From NCBI GenBank assembly GCA_036872755.1, contig JAVHNS010000004.1:2790001-2854000 (forward strand): DNA of 64,000 nt, read 5' to 3'. Origin of the DNA: Orbilia blumenaviensis. Its lineage: Eukaryota > Ascomycota > Orbiliomycetes > Orbiliales > Orbiliaceae. A program made the translations under genes and the position numbers. Every line of letters begins with the position of its first letter. Positions within the stretch are counted from its first letter, which is position 1. The notes beneath the pieces are model-generated. The model had not been told where the DNA came from. It saw nothing but the letters and a program-made list of their open reading frames with translations, and searched no databases. Below, in pieces: positions 13,346 through 24,794 of the stretch.

Positions 13346-14195
13346 ATGGCGAATTCTAAACCAGCGCCGTCAAATTCAAAACTCGAAATCGCCAGGCTCG
13401 AAGTCGCGGACATTGATGCTGCAATCACTACGATACAACTCGCTTTCGCTGATGACCCGTTCGCTGATTGGATATATGACCGTTCTAAATTCTCCCCAAA
13501 ACGAAATCATGCTTCGCTTACCATTCGTATGAAGTGGGGCATGCGAAACGGCCACATCTATGTCGCGCATACCCCAGAACGTAGGTGTGCCGGTGTCGCA
13601 ATGTGGGTGGGACCGCAGCCGCTGGAAAAGAAACAGTCTTGGGATGATTGGTGTCAAGATTGGATGCTGTGGTTTAGACAGCTGGGAATGAATACGAGGT
13701 TTGGGAGAGGCGGATTGAATGTCAAGGTAACTACGTGTTATCCAATCCACACTATATTGGTCAACTAGGCTAACATTGCTGTTACAACTATAGCGCTATT
13801 ATCTCTGGAAAGAATCACAGGCAAAGATGCAGTCCACGGTGTGGACAAATCCCGAAGGATATTGGTTTTGCAATATTCTCGCAATCCACCCAGATTGCCA
13901 AGGGAAGGGTATCGGAAAGGCACTCATGAATGAAGTCTTCGACATCGCGGATTCGGAGGGCATCCCGTGCTACCTTGAGAGCTCGAAATTTGAGCCTAAT
14001 GTCAAAATTTACGAGAAGATGAAGTTCAGATTCGTGAAGGATATCAAGTGTGATGATGGAGAAGGCACTTGTACTCTGTTCAGTATGATCAGAGATGCTC
14101 CTGGTAAGGCTATAGATGAAGAGAGCACCAGCGAGTCGAGTGAAGGCTCCGGAAAGGACGTTGACGCGATTATTGATGCAGCCATCCCAGCTTAA
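13346..14195 (+). CDS. GNAT-family N-acetyltransferase
   Basis: Two exons, 13346-13726 and 13794-14195, encode 260 residues. The 67-nt intron has GTAACT, GCTAAC and TATAG, and joins FGRGGLNVK to RYYLWKES. The second exon holds the acetyl-CoA-binding signature QGKGIGKAL preceded by CNILAIHPD (beta strand 4 and the pyrophosphate loop of the GNAT fold), then YLESSKFEPNVKIYEKMKF, typical of the fungal GNATs related to yeast YJL/puromycin-type acetyltransferases. The acceptor substrate cannot be told. The C-terminal ~25 residues are Ser/Glu-rich and probably disordered. The start ATG at 13346 has a good context (catcATGg). Confidence 0.85.
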
Positions 14196-15039
14196 AAGAT
14201 CTTGAGAGGTGAAGGACATCTGGAAGGCTGACATTGATGTTTGACTATGCGGCTGGTCTCTAAGTCTCCCCGCAAATCTGATATTTCTTTTCTCTCCTTT
14301 CCGTATTGTTATATTTGGTAAAATTTATCTTCGAAACGAAAGAAAGAAGAACGAAAAAAGAATGATAAAAAAAGGATAAAAAATAAGCACACAACCGGCG
14401 CAAATATCTTCGAATCCGGGAATAGCCCGCGAAATACCTGCATTGGATTTGGTGGTGTTTTTGGGAGCAGATTTTGTTTCTTGACTTTTTAGTCTCTTTT
14501 TTTTGCCCTCTTTGATTTAACGAGAAGCGCTCGAGAAGCAGTGGTGGGAGGGAGATGTCGATACCCAGCCATCCGGCTTTTGTCATTGTTCTTATTTTGC
14601 TTTTGAGATTTTGTAACATTTGTCATCTATGCCTACGGAGCCAACCTAGGCCACAAACATTCCACATATCAGAACGAGAAGTCACAAAGTTGACTTATTT
14701 ATTATTTAGCTTTGGAGAATAATATTATGCTCGATCGCTACAATTGTTAAACCCCTTTGACTTTGGATGGAACCTCCACATTAATTTTACGTACAGTCTG
14801 AATTGAACAACTTCTACAGGTGGATAAGTGTACCTTAGGGATCTTGACCCAAGGTCAACCCGTTCAGCCTATCGCTGCCAATTCGAATTCTAGATTCCCA
14901 GGTATATTTTGAAGCATGCTTAAAAGCTTGGAATATATATAGGCTACATCTAGAGGCTAGACTATAAAGTTACATCGCTAACGCTGTCTTGTACATCGGC
15001 GATAAATCCCCCAGTCTTGACAATGTATCGTCTGGATGT
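14196..15039. other. Spacer between convergent GNAT and L-rhamnose dehydrogenase genes
   Basis: It holds the presumed 3' untranslated regions of both flanking genes. A/T-rich runs occur at 14281-14370 and 14491-14510. A 119-codon minus-strand frame at 14260-14619 has biased, low-complexity composition and no recognisable motif, so I do not call it. Confidence 0.5.
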
Positions 15040-16016
15040 TTATTGAAAGTTTACGAATGCTCCGCCATCTATTAAATAGAATATTAGTTAGAAAGGTGTG
15101 TTTAGTAGAATGACTAATCTAAAACACTTAAGAGACTTACCGACTAATAACTGTGCCCCAGTCTGTATCAAATTTCAATTAGTAATTTAATTTTATAGTG
15201 GGAGTGTGTAGCTGATGCACGGAGAACTGATGTACTTACCATATACCTTGATAGATCGCTTGCCAGAAACACCACCGGGCCAGCGATATCTGATGGGTGC
15301 CCAAGTCTCCCCAAGGCCATCCTCCCCTCCATATACTTTCTCTTTTCCTCATCTTTTAGGTCTTCTTCATTCAGCCTCGTTCGGATGACTCCCGGAAGTA
15401 TAGCGTTGCACCTTATTCCATATTGCCCCAAGGCACATGCAGCACTTTGCATTAAGCTTAAGACGCCAGCCTTTGTAGGTGTATAGTGTGTTTGCCCTGC
15501 TCCGCCGACTAAAGCTGAAATAGAGGATATCGCAATAATGCTACCGCCCTTGCCAAATGACTTCATGGCGTTTGCAGCAGCTTGGGTTGAATAGTATGCC
15601 CCATCCATGTTTACGGCTCGATGTTTTTGGTACAATTCCGGCGGCAACGAGAGGAATTCGTGGAAGTCACATATCCCAGCATTTGAAACGAAGATATCCA
15701 GCTTCCCAAATTTCTCTATCGTTTTTGCGATGAATTCGGTGGATGTTTCGGGTTGAGAGATGTCTCCGGGGACATTTATAAGAATTGAGTCGATTGTGGT
15801 GGGGTCTGGAAGAGTGGCGGCGATTTCTGATTTGAGGGAATCATAGGAAGCTTTGGAAGAGGAATCGTCGAGATGGTTTATCGAAACGGTTGCGCCGTGA
15901 TGGATTAACTCTTTTACGATCGCACGGCCGATTCCTGTGACACCACCGGTGATGGCGGCGGTTTTGTAGGCCAGAAGGGTGGTGGTAGGGTATGGCTGAG
16001 GTTCGTACGAAGACAT
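15040..16016 (-). CDS. LRA1: L-rhamnose-1-dehydrogenase-like short-chain dehydrogenase (SDR)
   Basis: Exons 16016-15240, 15162-15141 and 15068-15040 encode 275 residues. The cofactor motif is TGGVTGIG near residue 24, with NAG and the catalytic Ser...YTPTK (Y-x3-K). The blocks INHLDD, PGDISQPET, SISALVGGAGQTHYTPTKAG, LNEEDLKDEEKRKYMEGR and the tail TGAQLLVDGGAFVNFQ closely follow yeast/fungal L-rhamnose-1-dehydrogenase, first step of the non-phosphorylated L-rhamnose pathway giving L-rhamnono-lactone in the cytosol. The NVDGG-type tail is only obtained by splicing a 22-nt exon and a 29-nt last exon; introns have GTAAGT donors and CAG/TAG acceptors. No other rhamnose-pathway gene is seen nearby. 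Substrate is inferred by resemblance from memory. Confidence 0.85.
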
Positions 16017-17878
16017 TTTGATAGCTACCCAAGTAAATTACGTAGCTTAGTAACTGTGGATCGAAGTTAAATACTGTGCAACTGGAGCTTCAGGATAAAC
16101 TTATAAGAGGAATAACGGGGGGGGTATATGGAGTTTTTGAGAATGAATATGAGGGGAAAGCTTACTGGATACCTGTATATACAGCGCTGCTTGCGGGGTG
16201 GGCCAATGCCGTGTCGACGTCGTGGAGGGGAATCCAACAATGCATCGTCTCGGTGAGTTTAAGCTAATTAAGCATTTGGTGTTGAGCGGGTAGTTCCCCA
16301 CAATATCTCGTCTCGATCTCGTCTCGACAGCTTGATCCGCCGGCTCCCAGTACAACTGTAGGTGATGATTGGTGGGTTATTAATTCGAGGTATATTCATG
16401 CCGGGCAACGTTCTCGAATGTCTTAAAGAACCCTTTGTTTCAAGCGTTGAGGCGGCTAGTTTCAAAAAACATTATCAAAGTTTAGAAAAGCCGGGAATAC
16501 ATTCGATTTCGCTGGTAAGACCAATTGAGGGCTGACCGGTGCCGGTGCACGGTATCGAGTGCTCAACATTACGGGTGGCATTATTTTACTTGAGGTACCT
16601 GTTAGAGAGTACTGTACGGGTTTATTTATTCAAGTAGTCTGGATAAAGTATTCACTGGCTAAGAAGTAGGCATATAATTTGAGCAATCTATGAGTCGGCT
16701 AGTTTATGTGTGTCGGTGCGGTTTTAAGTGTTTTTTTTTTTTTTTTTTTTTTTTTTTTCAATTAAATTACAACCGGTGAATTGGGCATTGTAGAGGTTAG
16801 TTAGATTCATGAAGCTTTGAGAGAAACGGCGATATCGATTGAGATGCAGATGGGATTTGATATTAAATTAAATTCAGACTGCGGTGTGTGGGGCCAAACC
16901 CGAACCGACGGTCCATTGCATTTCATCTAGCCTCATTACCTGTAACACTGCAGGACGGGTATTTCGTTCACACCGGAAGTTGACTGGCGGTTGTGGTACA
17001 ATCGGACACACATACGATGCAATGCAACGGTGCGAACTAACCGGGTAGTTGGCTATAGTTAAACCTAGAAATTTAAAGGTGACTCACGCGGACGGAATCG
17101 AATCCGGGTATAACTATGCGTATGCTGTTGCGGGATGTCGCTTATTTCCAGCAGGCTCTTATAAGCTAAGCTGGCTTCGTACTTGAGTTAAATTGTTGTC
17201 AATCGGCCGGGCTCTGGTTCATGACGGAGCTGAATAATGGCCCGATGTTGGTATCCATTGGTGCCTACCTACATGGCATACAATATATACCTAGGTACCT
17301 AATACCTACTTACCTTGCTCAAGTAAGTCTAAAGCATACGTTGTTTGCAATTGCGGTTGCAAGACCAGCCTTGAAGGCAAAGTTGCAACGCATCTATTCC
17401 ACCGCAAGTTCTGGAGATGTTGAGATCTAAAACCGTGATTGCCAGAACATGTAGATACATCTTTGATGTGGATAAATATTATTACCATCGGGTTTGAATC
17501 TAGTGCCCCCCCAGCTACATATTGAAGCTTAGCGACACGTGAACACGTGCCAAATACTACGTGTTACTGTGCACTTGGGAGTCATCACGCACGGACAATT
17601 CTGCACTTCTGGCGGTGTGGGATTGTATTTTCCTCAGCTCTTTCCCCATTTGCAATTGGGACAACTGCATATAAATCAACGCTTGGTCCATTGCAAGCAC
17701 AGCCTGAGAATTGGCCAGTGCAGTCAACTCTCATAACCAAGAATTCTAATATACGTTGCGACACTGACGTACGGCCTATAACTCAGCTATCTCGTATATA
17801 TATATATATATATACCTATTCACAAATATTCGATATCTTAGAGTCCCCGGCCGAAAAGCGGACGTCAAGTTGTTCCAA
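16017..17878. other. Intergenic spacer with a T28 tract and a TA repeat
   Basis: No gene supported. The upstream region of the rhamnose dehydrogenase occupies its left end. A 28-T tract lies at 16731-16758 and a (TA)n run at about 17795-17814, 65 bp before the F-box gene start. A perfect ACCTAGGT palindrome is at 17289-17296. Confidence 0.5.
16731..16758 (+). repeat. Poly(T) tract, 28 T
   Basis: Uninterrupted T28, equal to A28 on the minus strand; the longest homopolymer in the window. No associated element recognised. Confidence 0.95.
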
Positions 17879-19162
17879 ATGTCCCTTGTTTCCCTTCCAC
17901 CAGAACTTGTAGACCTTATTTTCGCCGAGGGTCTTAAGACACCAGACCTCGGCAAGGTTAGGTTATTATCTAAGGACTACAATGCTAGATTCAAAGCTCA
18001 GTTCTGGTACCGGGTCTTCAACCCGGTTCGGATTTACTTGACAACTAAAAGCATCGAACGATTAATTACAACTAGTGCCCAGTCCGAAGCACTTCCCTAC
18101 ATGCAACATGTAATTATTTCGCGGTCTCAGAGCGCCCATGAAGAGCCAAAAAACCCTCAAATAGTACAGCTGCTGGCTAAGGCTTTTTCGGCATTAACTC
18201 ATCTCAAAACCGTCGAGATCAATATCCTTCGTGGCACGGATGCTATTGACTACTGGAAACCAATTATCAATGCAATCATTGAGTCTGGGAAAACGACAAT
18301 CGAAGTCATAAAGGGTCCTCATGCTGCCATTCAAATGTCTAAGTTCAAAACGATCACAACCGCCAAACTTCTGGGGAACTATAGGACAGCGTTTTGTAAC
18401 CTAAGATCACTGGAAATACGAACGTCGGTACAACTCGAAAGCCCCGCTGCAACAGCGCATTTTTGGTCACTAATAGCCGCCATGGGGAGTAAATTGGAAG
18501 ATCTTACCGTCGGAAACACACGTATGTCTTTCCGAGAAGACCCAAAACCAGGCCCAAGCAAGACGTATCAACCGAAACTATTCGCACTCCCCGAATTAAA
18601 AAGACTTAAATTGGACGGTGTTGCTATCTCTGCGAAGGATTTGAAAGCTCTTCTACAAAATTCTGCGGGAGTGGAGGCTATCGACATAACCAATTGTCGA
18701 ATGCCTAATGAAAGTGTTGATTGGTTTGAATTTCTGACGTATCTCAAAGACCACCGGTTTCCAAAGTTGCGACAGCTCAATTTGGCCATGAGCGCCTGTT
18801 ACAAAGGAACATCATACGAACTTCCAAAACTTAGAGTCGACGGGGATTGGGTGATGGAAGACTGTATTGTTACCCTACCTTCCGGAAAAACCGATGACTA
18901 TCTGTTTCGAAAAAATCTTTGGAACGAACTCGAGGCACATCACGATATGGATGGGTTTTGGGATTCACTCACGGACCTGAAGTGGACTTCTAAGCAAGCT
19001 ACAAGGCCGAAGAGACGTCGGATAATCGAGGACGAATGGATGCTAGAAATGAGGGCGTTTGGGGACCCTGAACGTTATGAGGACGGCGATTCGGAGGTCG
19101 AATGGGTAAATAATAAGTATGAGCAGCAACTTGATCTGCTTGACGCAGAAGCGGATGACTAG
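17879..19162 (+). CDS. F-box-like protein with irregular leucine-rich C-terminal part
   Basis: One exon, 427 residues, starting at the ATG at 17879 (MSLVSLPPELVDLIF). The N-terminal ~45 residues match an F-box: hydrophobic L-PPEL-x-D-L-I-F then KVRLLSKDYNARFKAQFWYRVF, the usual 'losls-k-f..' second half. F-box proteins bring substrates to SCF ubiquitin ligases through Skp1. The remainder has loosely repeated strands such as LPELKRLKLDGVAIS and VEAIDITNCRM, consistent with a divergent leucine-rich repeat fold, as in many fungal F-box proteins. The C-terminus is acidic (DGDSEVEWVNNKYEQQLDLLDAE). Substrate unknown. The frame is intact, so it looks functional. Confidence 0.75.
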   Translation: MSLVSLPPELVDLIFAEGLKTPDLGKVRLLSKDYNARFKAQFWYRVFNPVRIYLTTKSIERLITTSAQSEALPYMQHVIISRSQSAHEEPKNPQIVQLLAKAFSALTHLKTVEINILRGTDAIDYWKPIINAIIESGKTTIEVIKGPHAAIQMSKFKTITTAKLLGNYRTAFCNLRSLEIRTSVQLESPAATAHFWSLIAAMGSKLEDLTVGNTRMSFREDPKPGPSKTYQPKLFALPELKRLKLDGVAISAKDLKALLQNSAGVEAIDITNCRMPNESVDWFEFLTYLKDHRFPKLRQLNLAMSACYKGTSYELPKLRVDGDWVMEDCIVTLPSGKTDDYLFRKNLWNELEAHHDMDGFWDSLTDLKWTSKQATRPKRRRIIEDEWMLEMRAFGDPERYEDGDSEVEWVNNKYEQQLDLLDAEADD

Positions 19163-19740
19163 AGTACCTAGTTTTATAATCAAGTGAACGGGATGAGGGA
19201 ATACGTCGAACTGGCGGTAGAAGTCTGGTACATTTAACTAGCACCTAGGCATATGCATATAAGCTGCGCCTATAGAACTATCTTCTTATAATTTAGGCAT
19301 GGTTTTATTTCCGTTACAAAGATATAGTACCTCAGTGTATTTGGAATGGGGAAATATAATTCGCAATTCCAATTAGTGTATTACAATGTATCCATTGCAA
19401 GATGGCGCGGCCTGTGAACATTTTTTGAAGTTTAAATATCTGTGAGTGATCCTAGTAATCGTCTATTTGAAGAGGAGAAAATTGTGGTTCAATATTTGGG
19501 TAACTGGATATATATGCGTACCAATTGTCACTTGGTCCGAGGAAATTCGAACCCGAAGCAGTAGTCAACATATGATGTGTTGGATATGTGGTCGTTTGGA
19601 TCCTGGCTCTATAACCGTGTCACCTTGCTTGAAAGCTAAGCTCCACGACGCCCGCAACTTCAACGTCAATTGTCAATCTCATCCTTTAGTTCTCGATATC
19701 GACCGTCTCATCCCTGAGACTGTGTCGCTGATGCCTGCCA
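19163..19740. other. Spacer and promoter of COG4
   Basis: AT-rich near 19240-19440, containing CATATGCATATA, then more balanced just before the COG4 start. No separate gene is supported; a tRNA-like T-arm on the minus strand near 19545 was examined and rejected. Confidence 0.5.
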
Positions 19741-22275
19741 ATGGCACATAACCGAAATGGCAGCCCCAATGGTACCGACAACCTCTCCAGGAACCCGGTA
19801 TACAACCATAATGACGACGCAGAGGATGCCCCCTCGAACGATGAGCTCTCCACTACCCTGACCAGCATAGATCAAGCCTCCACTGTTTCCGAAATACAAA
19901 CATGCCTCGCAAACCTCACGATCCAGGAATCCAAGATATCCTCCCGTCTTTCCGCCCTCCTGGCCTCGCAGGATGAGCTCTCCCGCGAGCTATCCAGGCT
20001 GGACCTCATTCGGGCCAGACTTGGCACCCAAGTCGTCGCTGCGCGAGGGTTATCTGCGGGAATGCTTTCTTCCGCGTCCAGTACAGCCTCCCGTATTTCC
20101 TCTGCCGTAAAGCAACTCGATATCGAACAGGAGAATGTGCGCCAGACACTTTCTTTCGTAGAAGCAGTCGTAGAGCTCAAAACATGCGTTCTGGGTGTAT
20201 CTGGCAGCATGGGTGCTGCCCAGGATTGGGAAACCGCTGCGAACTACCTCGCCCGCGCGGCATTGGTGCCAGAACATATTCTACACTCAGAATTCGCGGA
20301 GGAAATGGTACCTACAGCTGAGGAACCCGAACCGCCTGCGAAGACTTTATCAAATGCTGCCGAAAGTTTGTGTGGATTGTTCCTCAGGGAGTTTGACAAA
20401 GCTGCGAAAGCAGGTGAAGAGAAACAGATTACTCGATACTTCACATTATTCCCGTTGATTGGGAGATCGGATACTGGGCTTGAGGTTTATGGTGGATACG
20501 TCTGCAGGGGGGTTGCCGAGAGAATGAGAGCTGTGAGGGGAAGAAAGAACGACGGGCCGTCGTTTTACGCAGGGTCTTTACAATCATTATTTGAGTATAT
20601 GGCAGGACTGGTGGAGCGGCATACACCACTGGTGGAGAGACATTATGGAGTTGGAAGGATGGTGAAAGTTATTGACAAGTTGCAGATAGAGGTGGATACT
20701 CAGGGTGGGATCGTGATTGACAGTTTTTGGGACGAAAGGAGTATCCAGAGAAAGCTCTCCGATATCAAGTCTTATGCCTTTTCTTTTCTGGTTCAATCCT
20801 TCCTTTCCACGCCTTCAGTTTCTTCCGGGACGCCTCGCAGTAGCTCGCCACGCCCTGGCGCTCTTGGTGCCACACGAAATAGTGAAGACGATGGTGTCGA
20901 TGTCAAAGAAATCGACGGTCACCTCAACGAACTAAAGGTCATGCTCTCACGATGGTCTTTATATTCACGCTTCATAGCCCGGAAATGTCTTCCACCGCCC
21001 ACAGAGCCGCCCAGCTCCCCGAATGGCAGCCTCCCCGAACCACCCTTGATCATTCCACCAGTCATCAAAAAGTCCGTTCTCTCCGCTCGGGTCGATGCAA
21101 AATTATCGACGCCCTTCGAAGTCATGACTACTTTCTTCTTCCGCCGTTCTGTCGAAAAAGCCTTCCAGCTTGACGAGCTGCCGCCGGACCTCCACTTAAA
21201 CCCCTCTAGACCGCTGAAGAACACTGCGACACCATATATTACCCTTTCGGTCGATGATGTGATGTACCTCGTCCGCAACGTTCTAAAGCGAAGCTTATTA
21301 ACCCTATCCTGCTCTCTGGTCCTCAAGATCATTGCTTCGGTAAAACGTATCCTGGAGAGTGATTTCGTCGGTATGATGCAGCGACGAATGCAGCACGACA
21401 GTTACCCAAAGAGCAATAATGTCAATTCGCCGCCACCGGATGACAAAGTCGTCGCATTTTGCGTGTTGACGAACAATCTCGATGTTAGCATTGATTACAT
21501 TACTCGGATTATCAATACGTTTCTGGAGCCGTCTGAGGATGGACATGGGGATGGACCTCAGCAGGGCGGCAATGAGAAAGAGAGGTTAGAGTCGCAATTT
21601 CCGTTTGTGGGTGAGGCAGATAGCGTTAAGGGAGCGTTGAACTCGTTGGTTAGTGGGTTTACTCTCAGAGCTGGGAATTTACACGAGAATGCGGTTGAGG
21701 TGATATTCAATCAAGTTATCCGACCCCGCCTACGGCCGCTCATTTCGGAAAGTTTCTCGGGTATTGAATATATAGTTAGAGAGTCGGATTTGAATGGTGG
21801 TCATCAGGGAGAAGATGAAAGCGATGGGGAAGGAAGAGGGGCCAATGCAGTTACCACACGTTTCGCCGCGGGATTCCATCACTTAGTATTCCCACTGAAA
21901 AGAGTTTTGACAGCCAATAGCTATGATAAGTTACTGAATACGACTGCGGCAAACATTGCAAGCCTGCTCGCAAAGAGGTTATGGGGCTTATCAGGGAAGA
22001 TCAACGAGCTCGGTGCAATTAGGTTGGAGAGGGATGTTAGTGGAGTGATTGGCGTCGTGGTTAGAGAGGGGAAGTATGGATTGAGGGAAGTGTTTGTGAA
22101 GGCAAACGAGATTGTGATGATTTTGAATATGGAAGAGGATGAGGTGGTGGAGATACTGAAGAAGGATAGCGATGCTGACGAGGAGAAAGACGCAGATGGG
22201 GACGCAGTGGACTGGAAGTTGACGAGGGAAGAGAGGAGACGGGCAAGAGGTTTGCTGAGGCACGATGGCAGGTAG
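19741..22275 (+). CDS. COG4: Conserved oligomeric Golgi complex subunit 4
   Basis: One uninterrupted exon of 844 residues, about the usual length for fungal COG4. The N-terminal third is coiled-coil-like (heptads around LTSIDQASTVSEIQTCLANL and SRLSALLASQDELSREL), the part that packs with other lobe-A subunits COG1-3. Typical COG4 blocks follow: VVAARGLSAGMLSSAS, DWETAANYLARAALVPEH, REFDKAAKAGEEKQITRYFTLFPLIG and, near the end, RFAAGFHHLVFPLKRVLT. COG tethers retrograde vesicles at the Golgi membrane. A Ser/Pro-rich linker at ~355-380 (SVSSGTPRSSSPRPGALG) is probably disordered. The gene is convergent with CDC43, 146 bp between stops. The start ATG at 19741 is the first in frame. Confidence 0.92.
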   Translation: MAHNRNGSPNGTDNLSRNPVYNHNDDAEDAPSNDELSTTLTSIDQASTVSEIQTCLANLTIQESKISSRLSALLASQDELSRELSRLDLIRARLGTQVVAARGLSAGMLSSASSTASRISSAVKQLDIEQENVRQTLSFVEAVVELKTCVLGVSGSMGAAQDWETAANYLARAALVPEHILHSEFAEEMVPTAEEPEPPAKTLSNAAESLCGLFLREFDKAAKAGEEKQITRYFTLFPLIGRSDTGLEVYGGYVCRGVAERMRAVRGRKNDGPSFYAGSLQSLFEYMAGLVERHTPLVERHYGVGRMVKVIDKLQIEVDTQGGIVIDSFWDERSIQRKLSDIKSYAFSFLVQSFLSTPSVSSGTPRSSSPRPGALGATRNSEDDGVDVKEIDGHLNELKVMLSRWSLYSRFIARKCLPPPTEPPSSPNGSLPEPPLIIPPVIKKSVLSARVDAKLSTPFEVMTTFFFRRSVEKAFQLDELPPDLHLNPSRPLKNTATPYITLSVDDVMYLVRNVLKRSLLTLSCSLVLKIIASVKRILESDFVGMMQRRMQHDSYPKSNNVNSPPPDDKVVAFCVLTNNLDVSIDYITRIINTFLEPSEDGHGDGPQQGGNEKERLESQFPFVGEADSVKGALNSLVSGFTLRAGNLHENAVEVIFNQVIRPRLRPLISESFSGIEYIVRESDLNGGHQGEDESDGEGRGANAVTTRFAAGFHHLVFPLKRVLTANSYDKLLNTTAANIASLLAKRLWGLSGKINELGAIRLERDVSGVIGVVVREGKYGLREVFVKANEIVMILNMEEDEVVEILKKDSDADEEKDADGDAVDWKLTREERRRARGLLRHDGR

Positions 22276-22421
22276 ATTTTTTAGATAAGGGCTACATTTC
22301 GTGGTGTATATCTAGTCGTTTGTATCATATGACGCTGTAGTGCTGAAAAATCGCATGGTGTCAATTACGCTTTAAGATCTCTACAAGTTGATGGCACAAA
22401 ATAATAATCTTATATCGTCAA

Positions 22422-23755
22422 CTATGTACTCTTCTTCCTGCGCCATTCCAAGCTCTCAGCCCACTCTCTTGTTTGTAATGCAGTACAGAGTGCACTATCC
22501 ACTCGATTGATACCCTCTTCACGAAAAATACCCAAACTAACCATTCCCAAACAACTATGCAGAACATCCGGCGGTGCGCCAGCCCACTTTCCAAATCCGC
22601 CGATTCGATGAGCTGTGTCTTCAAGTAAGTACTCGCGATTACTCTCTGAATTTACGAGGTGTGCCTTTTTCAACAGGTCCAAAGAACCAATAACCCAAAA
22701 ACTGTAACATGTGTCTGTACGTTTGTTATCGCGGCCGTTAAAGCCGTTGTGGGCATCCGAGGGGGGGAACGACGGGGGCGGCGGGGAGACGTGTGAGCTC
22801 GGGTCAAAAGCGTCAGGATCAGTGGGCGCGTTTTGACGGGAGAGAAGCCAGCGCAGAGTTTGAGAGGGATTTGGTAGGCCAATTGGATAGGATACAGGCT
22901 GTTTGGGTGGGTGGAGTCGGTCGAGGAGGGATAAAGCTGATATAGCACAAAAAGTGTGGCCAGCTGCGTTTGATAGATATCACGTTGTCAGTTATAATCT
23001 GTCATAGTTTGTAGTTTGGTAGTGGGCGCAAGCTTAGTATTACCATGGGATTCAGCACCCGGACGGCTTCCATATCCGTAGTCGTATGCCTCACAGGATT
23101 GCACATATCGGACCGCCTGGTCGATATCAATATCTTTCACTTCACGCGACAAGCTGCCCTCTTCGCCCCTCAGGAGCCATCGCACCGCCGCGGCGAGATA
23201 GATAAATCTCGGATCCCGTGTTGCGGTATCCTCCTTCTCATTTATGCCGCTGTGCATTTCCGCAAAACTGCCATCGGGGCGTTGTAGAGTAGCTAGCCAT
23301 TCCAGTGTATCTTCGCGGTTTACACGCGTTAGATCGTCGCCAAGTGAGAGAAGCGTGATCAGGCAAAAGAAGGTGCCCGGAAGGGTAGCCGGGTCCCAGA
23401 TACGATTTGCATCAGAAAGATGGGGCCCTATATCGGTCGCAGGAGAGGCGCGGAAGCCGCCGCCAGATTGGAGCTGGCAGCCGTACAGCCAATCTATCCA
23501 TTGCGAACGCTCATCAGGTTTCGTAAGATTGCCGAGCTCGCCGAGGATAGAGAGACCATTGACGCAGAAGAAGGCCAGAGAGGTTCGGTTAAGGTCGTTA
23601 GAAGTGTACTCTGTGGGCAAAAGAGTACGCAGGCAGCGAAGCCAGTATTTGATGTTGCGATCGCGGTTAAAGGTTGGGCGTGGAGGAGGGGGGGGAGGTT
23701 CGTTTGTGGTTGTAGTTGTGACCGGGGCTGCGGCTGCGGGGTTGACGTCCGCCAT
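22422..23755 (-). CDS. CDC43: Geranylgeranyltransferase type I, beta subunit
   Basis: Exons 23755-23044 and 22963-22422 encode 417 residues; the 80-nt intron (GTAATA, ACTGAC, GCAG) joins GAESH-G to AGHTFCAIS. The protein has prenyltransferase alpha-alpha barrel repeats: SQWIDWLYGCQLQSGGGF, EDTLEWLATLQRPDGSFAEM, AVRYVQSCEAYDYGY and TLRWLLSRQNAP. Zinc ligands of the family are visible as D and C in GRDNKRTDTCYSFW and H in VLHSCLGMVSLG. With the alpha subunit RAM2 it attaches geranylgeranyl to CaaL proteins such as Rho1 and Cdc42. DRNIKYWLRCLRTLLPTEY and the TDTCYSFW block favour type I over farnesyl or Rab transferase. An Ala/Thr/Pro-rich stretch fills residues ~6-30. Two extra loops (for example PPPPSFPPSD) enlarge it. 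The ATG at 23755 has an A at -3 and G at +4. Confidence 0.9.
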
Positions 23756-24794
23756 TCTAACGTAGCTAACCTCAGGAAAGTTGCCCCAGGATATCCTATC
23801 TGAACTAATCAATAGGTCTTTTTTTTCTCGAAATAAGAGATACGATTAACGCAATATCTACACCTCCTACTCGTAGACGTATTCCTCTAGTCGTCGCGTC
23901 GAATGGAATGGTATTGGTTTGACGGTTGCTAGCGGATCCATAAGCTGGGTACCTAAGTTCGGTTCTATAAAGAGCATCATCAGGCCTGCGCAGCCTAAGT
24001 CGACGTTTTATTATTGCCACAGATGTGTCGGCACCACAATTTGTACCCGAAATTTGGTTGCAACGGAAGATTTTATTTTATTTTTATTATCGTGAGCAAA
24101 TTTGCAAAAGGGCTTCAAGTGTATTTCCTTGCCTGTAAAGCTACACCTATCATGAATATTGATTCCTGCTGATTATTGCCCTAAGCTCTAAATGCAGTTG
24201 TTGAATGCCTGCAAGTTGAGCAGGCACTGGTCGCTAATCAATGATACCAAAAGATTGCAATTAGATGTCATGATGTGTCGCTGCTTGATCAAGCTTGATC
24301 ATGATACTGCGAGAGCTTAAGAGCAATATTAATCATCGGCTACCATGAGCATGAGGAGTCTCGTAGTGAGCATGAGCGCAAATTTAACGAGAGACTGGTT
24401 TTATTGTTTGTGGAAAAATAGGGTTTGTAAAAACACTCCTTAGCTCCAGTATCAAAAATCGAGCATTGATTTGCGGAAAGTTAGAACATCAAGGAAGAAT
24501 TGATGTATAGTTGACATGATTCTCAATAATCGGCTTGATCGTACCCAATCAATCCAAACTTGATCTTAAAATCCAAGAACTCGATCGAGATGGTTGGAGG
24601 AGTGAGATGAGCGAGCGACAATAATTGAATAACATCATATATCAAACTGATAGAAATACCATATTCCCCTATACATCTGGTTTCATTCAAGAACTTGACA
24701 AGTAAATGGTCTCAGAATGTATACCCCTGCAAGAATGGCCTTCATAAAAGCTCTCTGTCCAGGGTTTTCAAGCTGTATAGCCTATTTCGCGTCA
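23756..24794. other. Spacer containing a 16-bp GATC palindrome
   Basis: No gene supported. Right of the CDC43 promoter is an AT-rich segment with several TTGATC/GATCAA words, including the perfect palindrome TGATCAAGCTTGATCA at 24286-24301. Confidence 0.5.
24286..24301. repeat. 16-bp perfect palindrome
   Basis: TGATCAAGCTTGATCA reads the same on both strands and lies among several further CTTGATC words up to about 24560. Function unknown. Confidence 0.8.

Noticed and set aside
19510..19620. T-arm-like GGGTTCGAATTTC on the minus strand
   Set aside because: A 5-bp anticodon-like stem exists, but the loop lacks U33 and no D-arm or acceptor stem fits.
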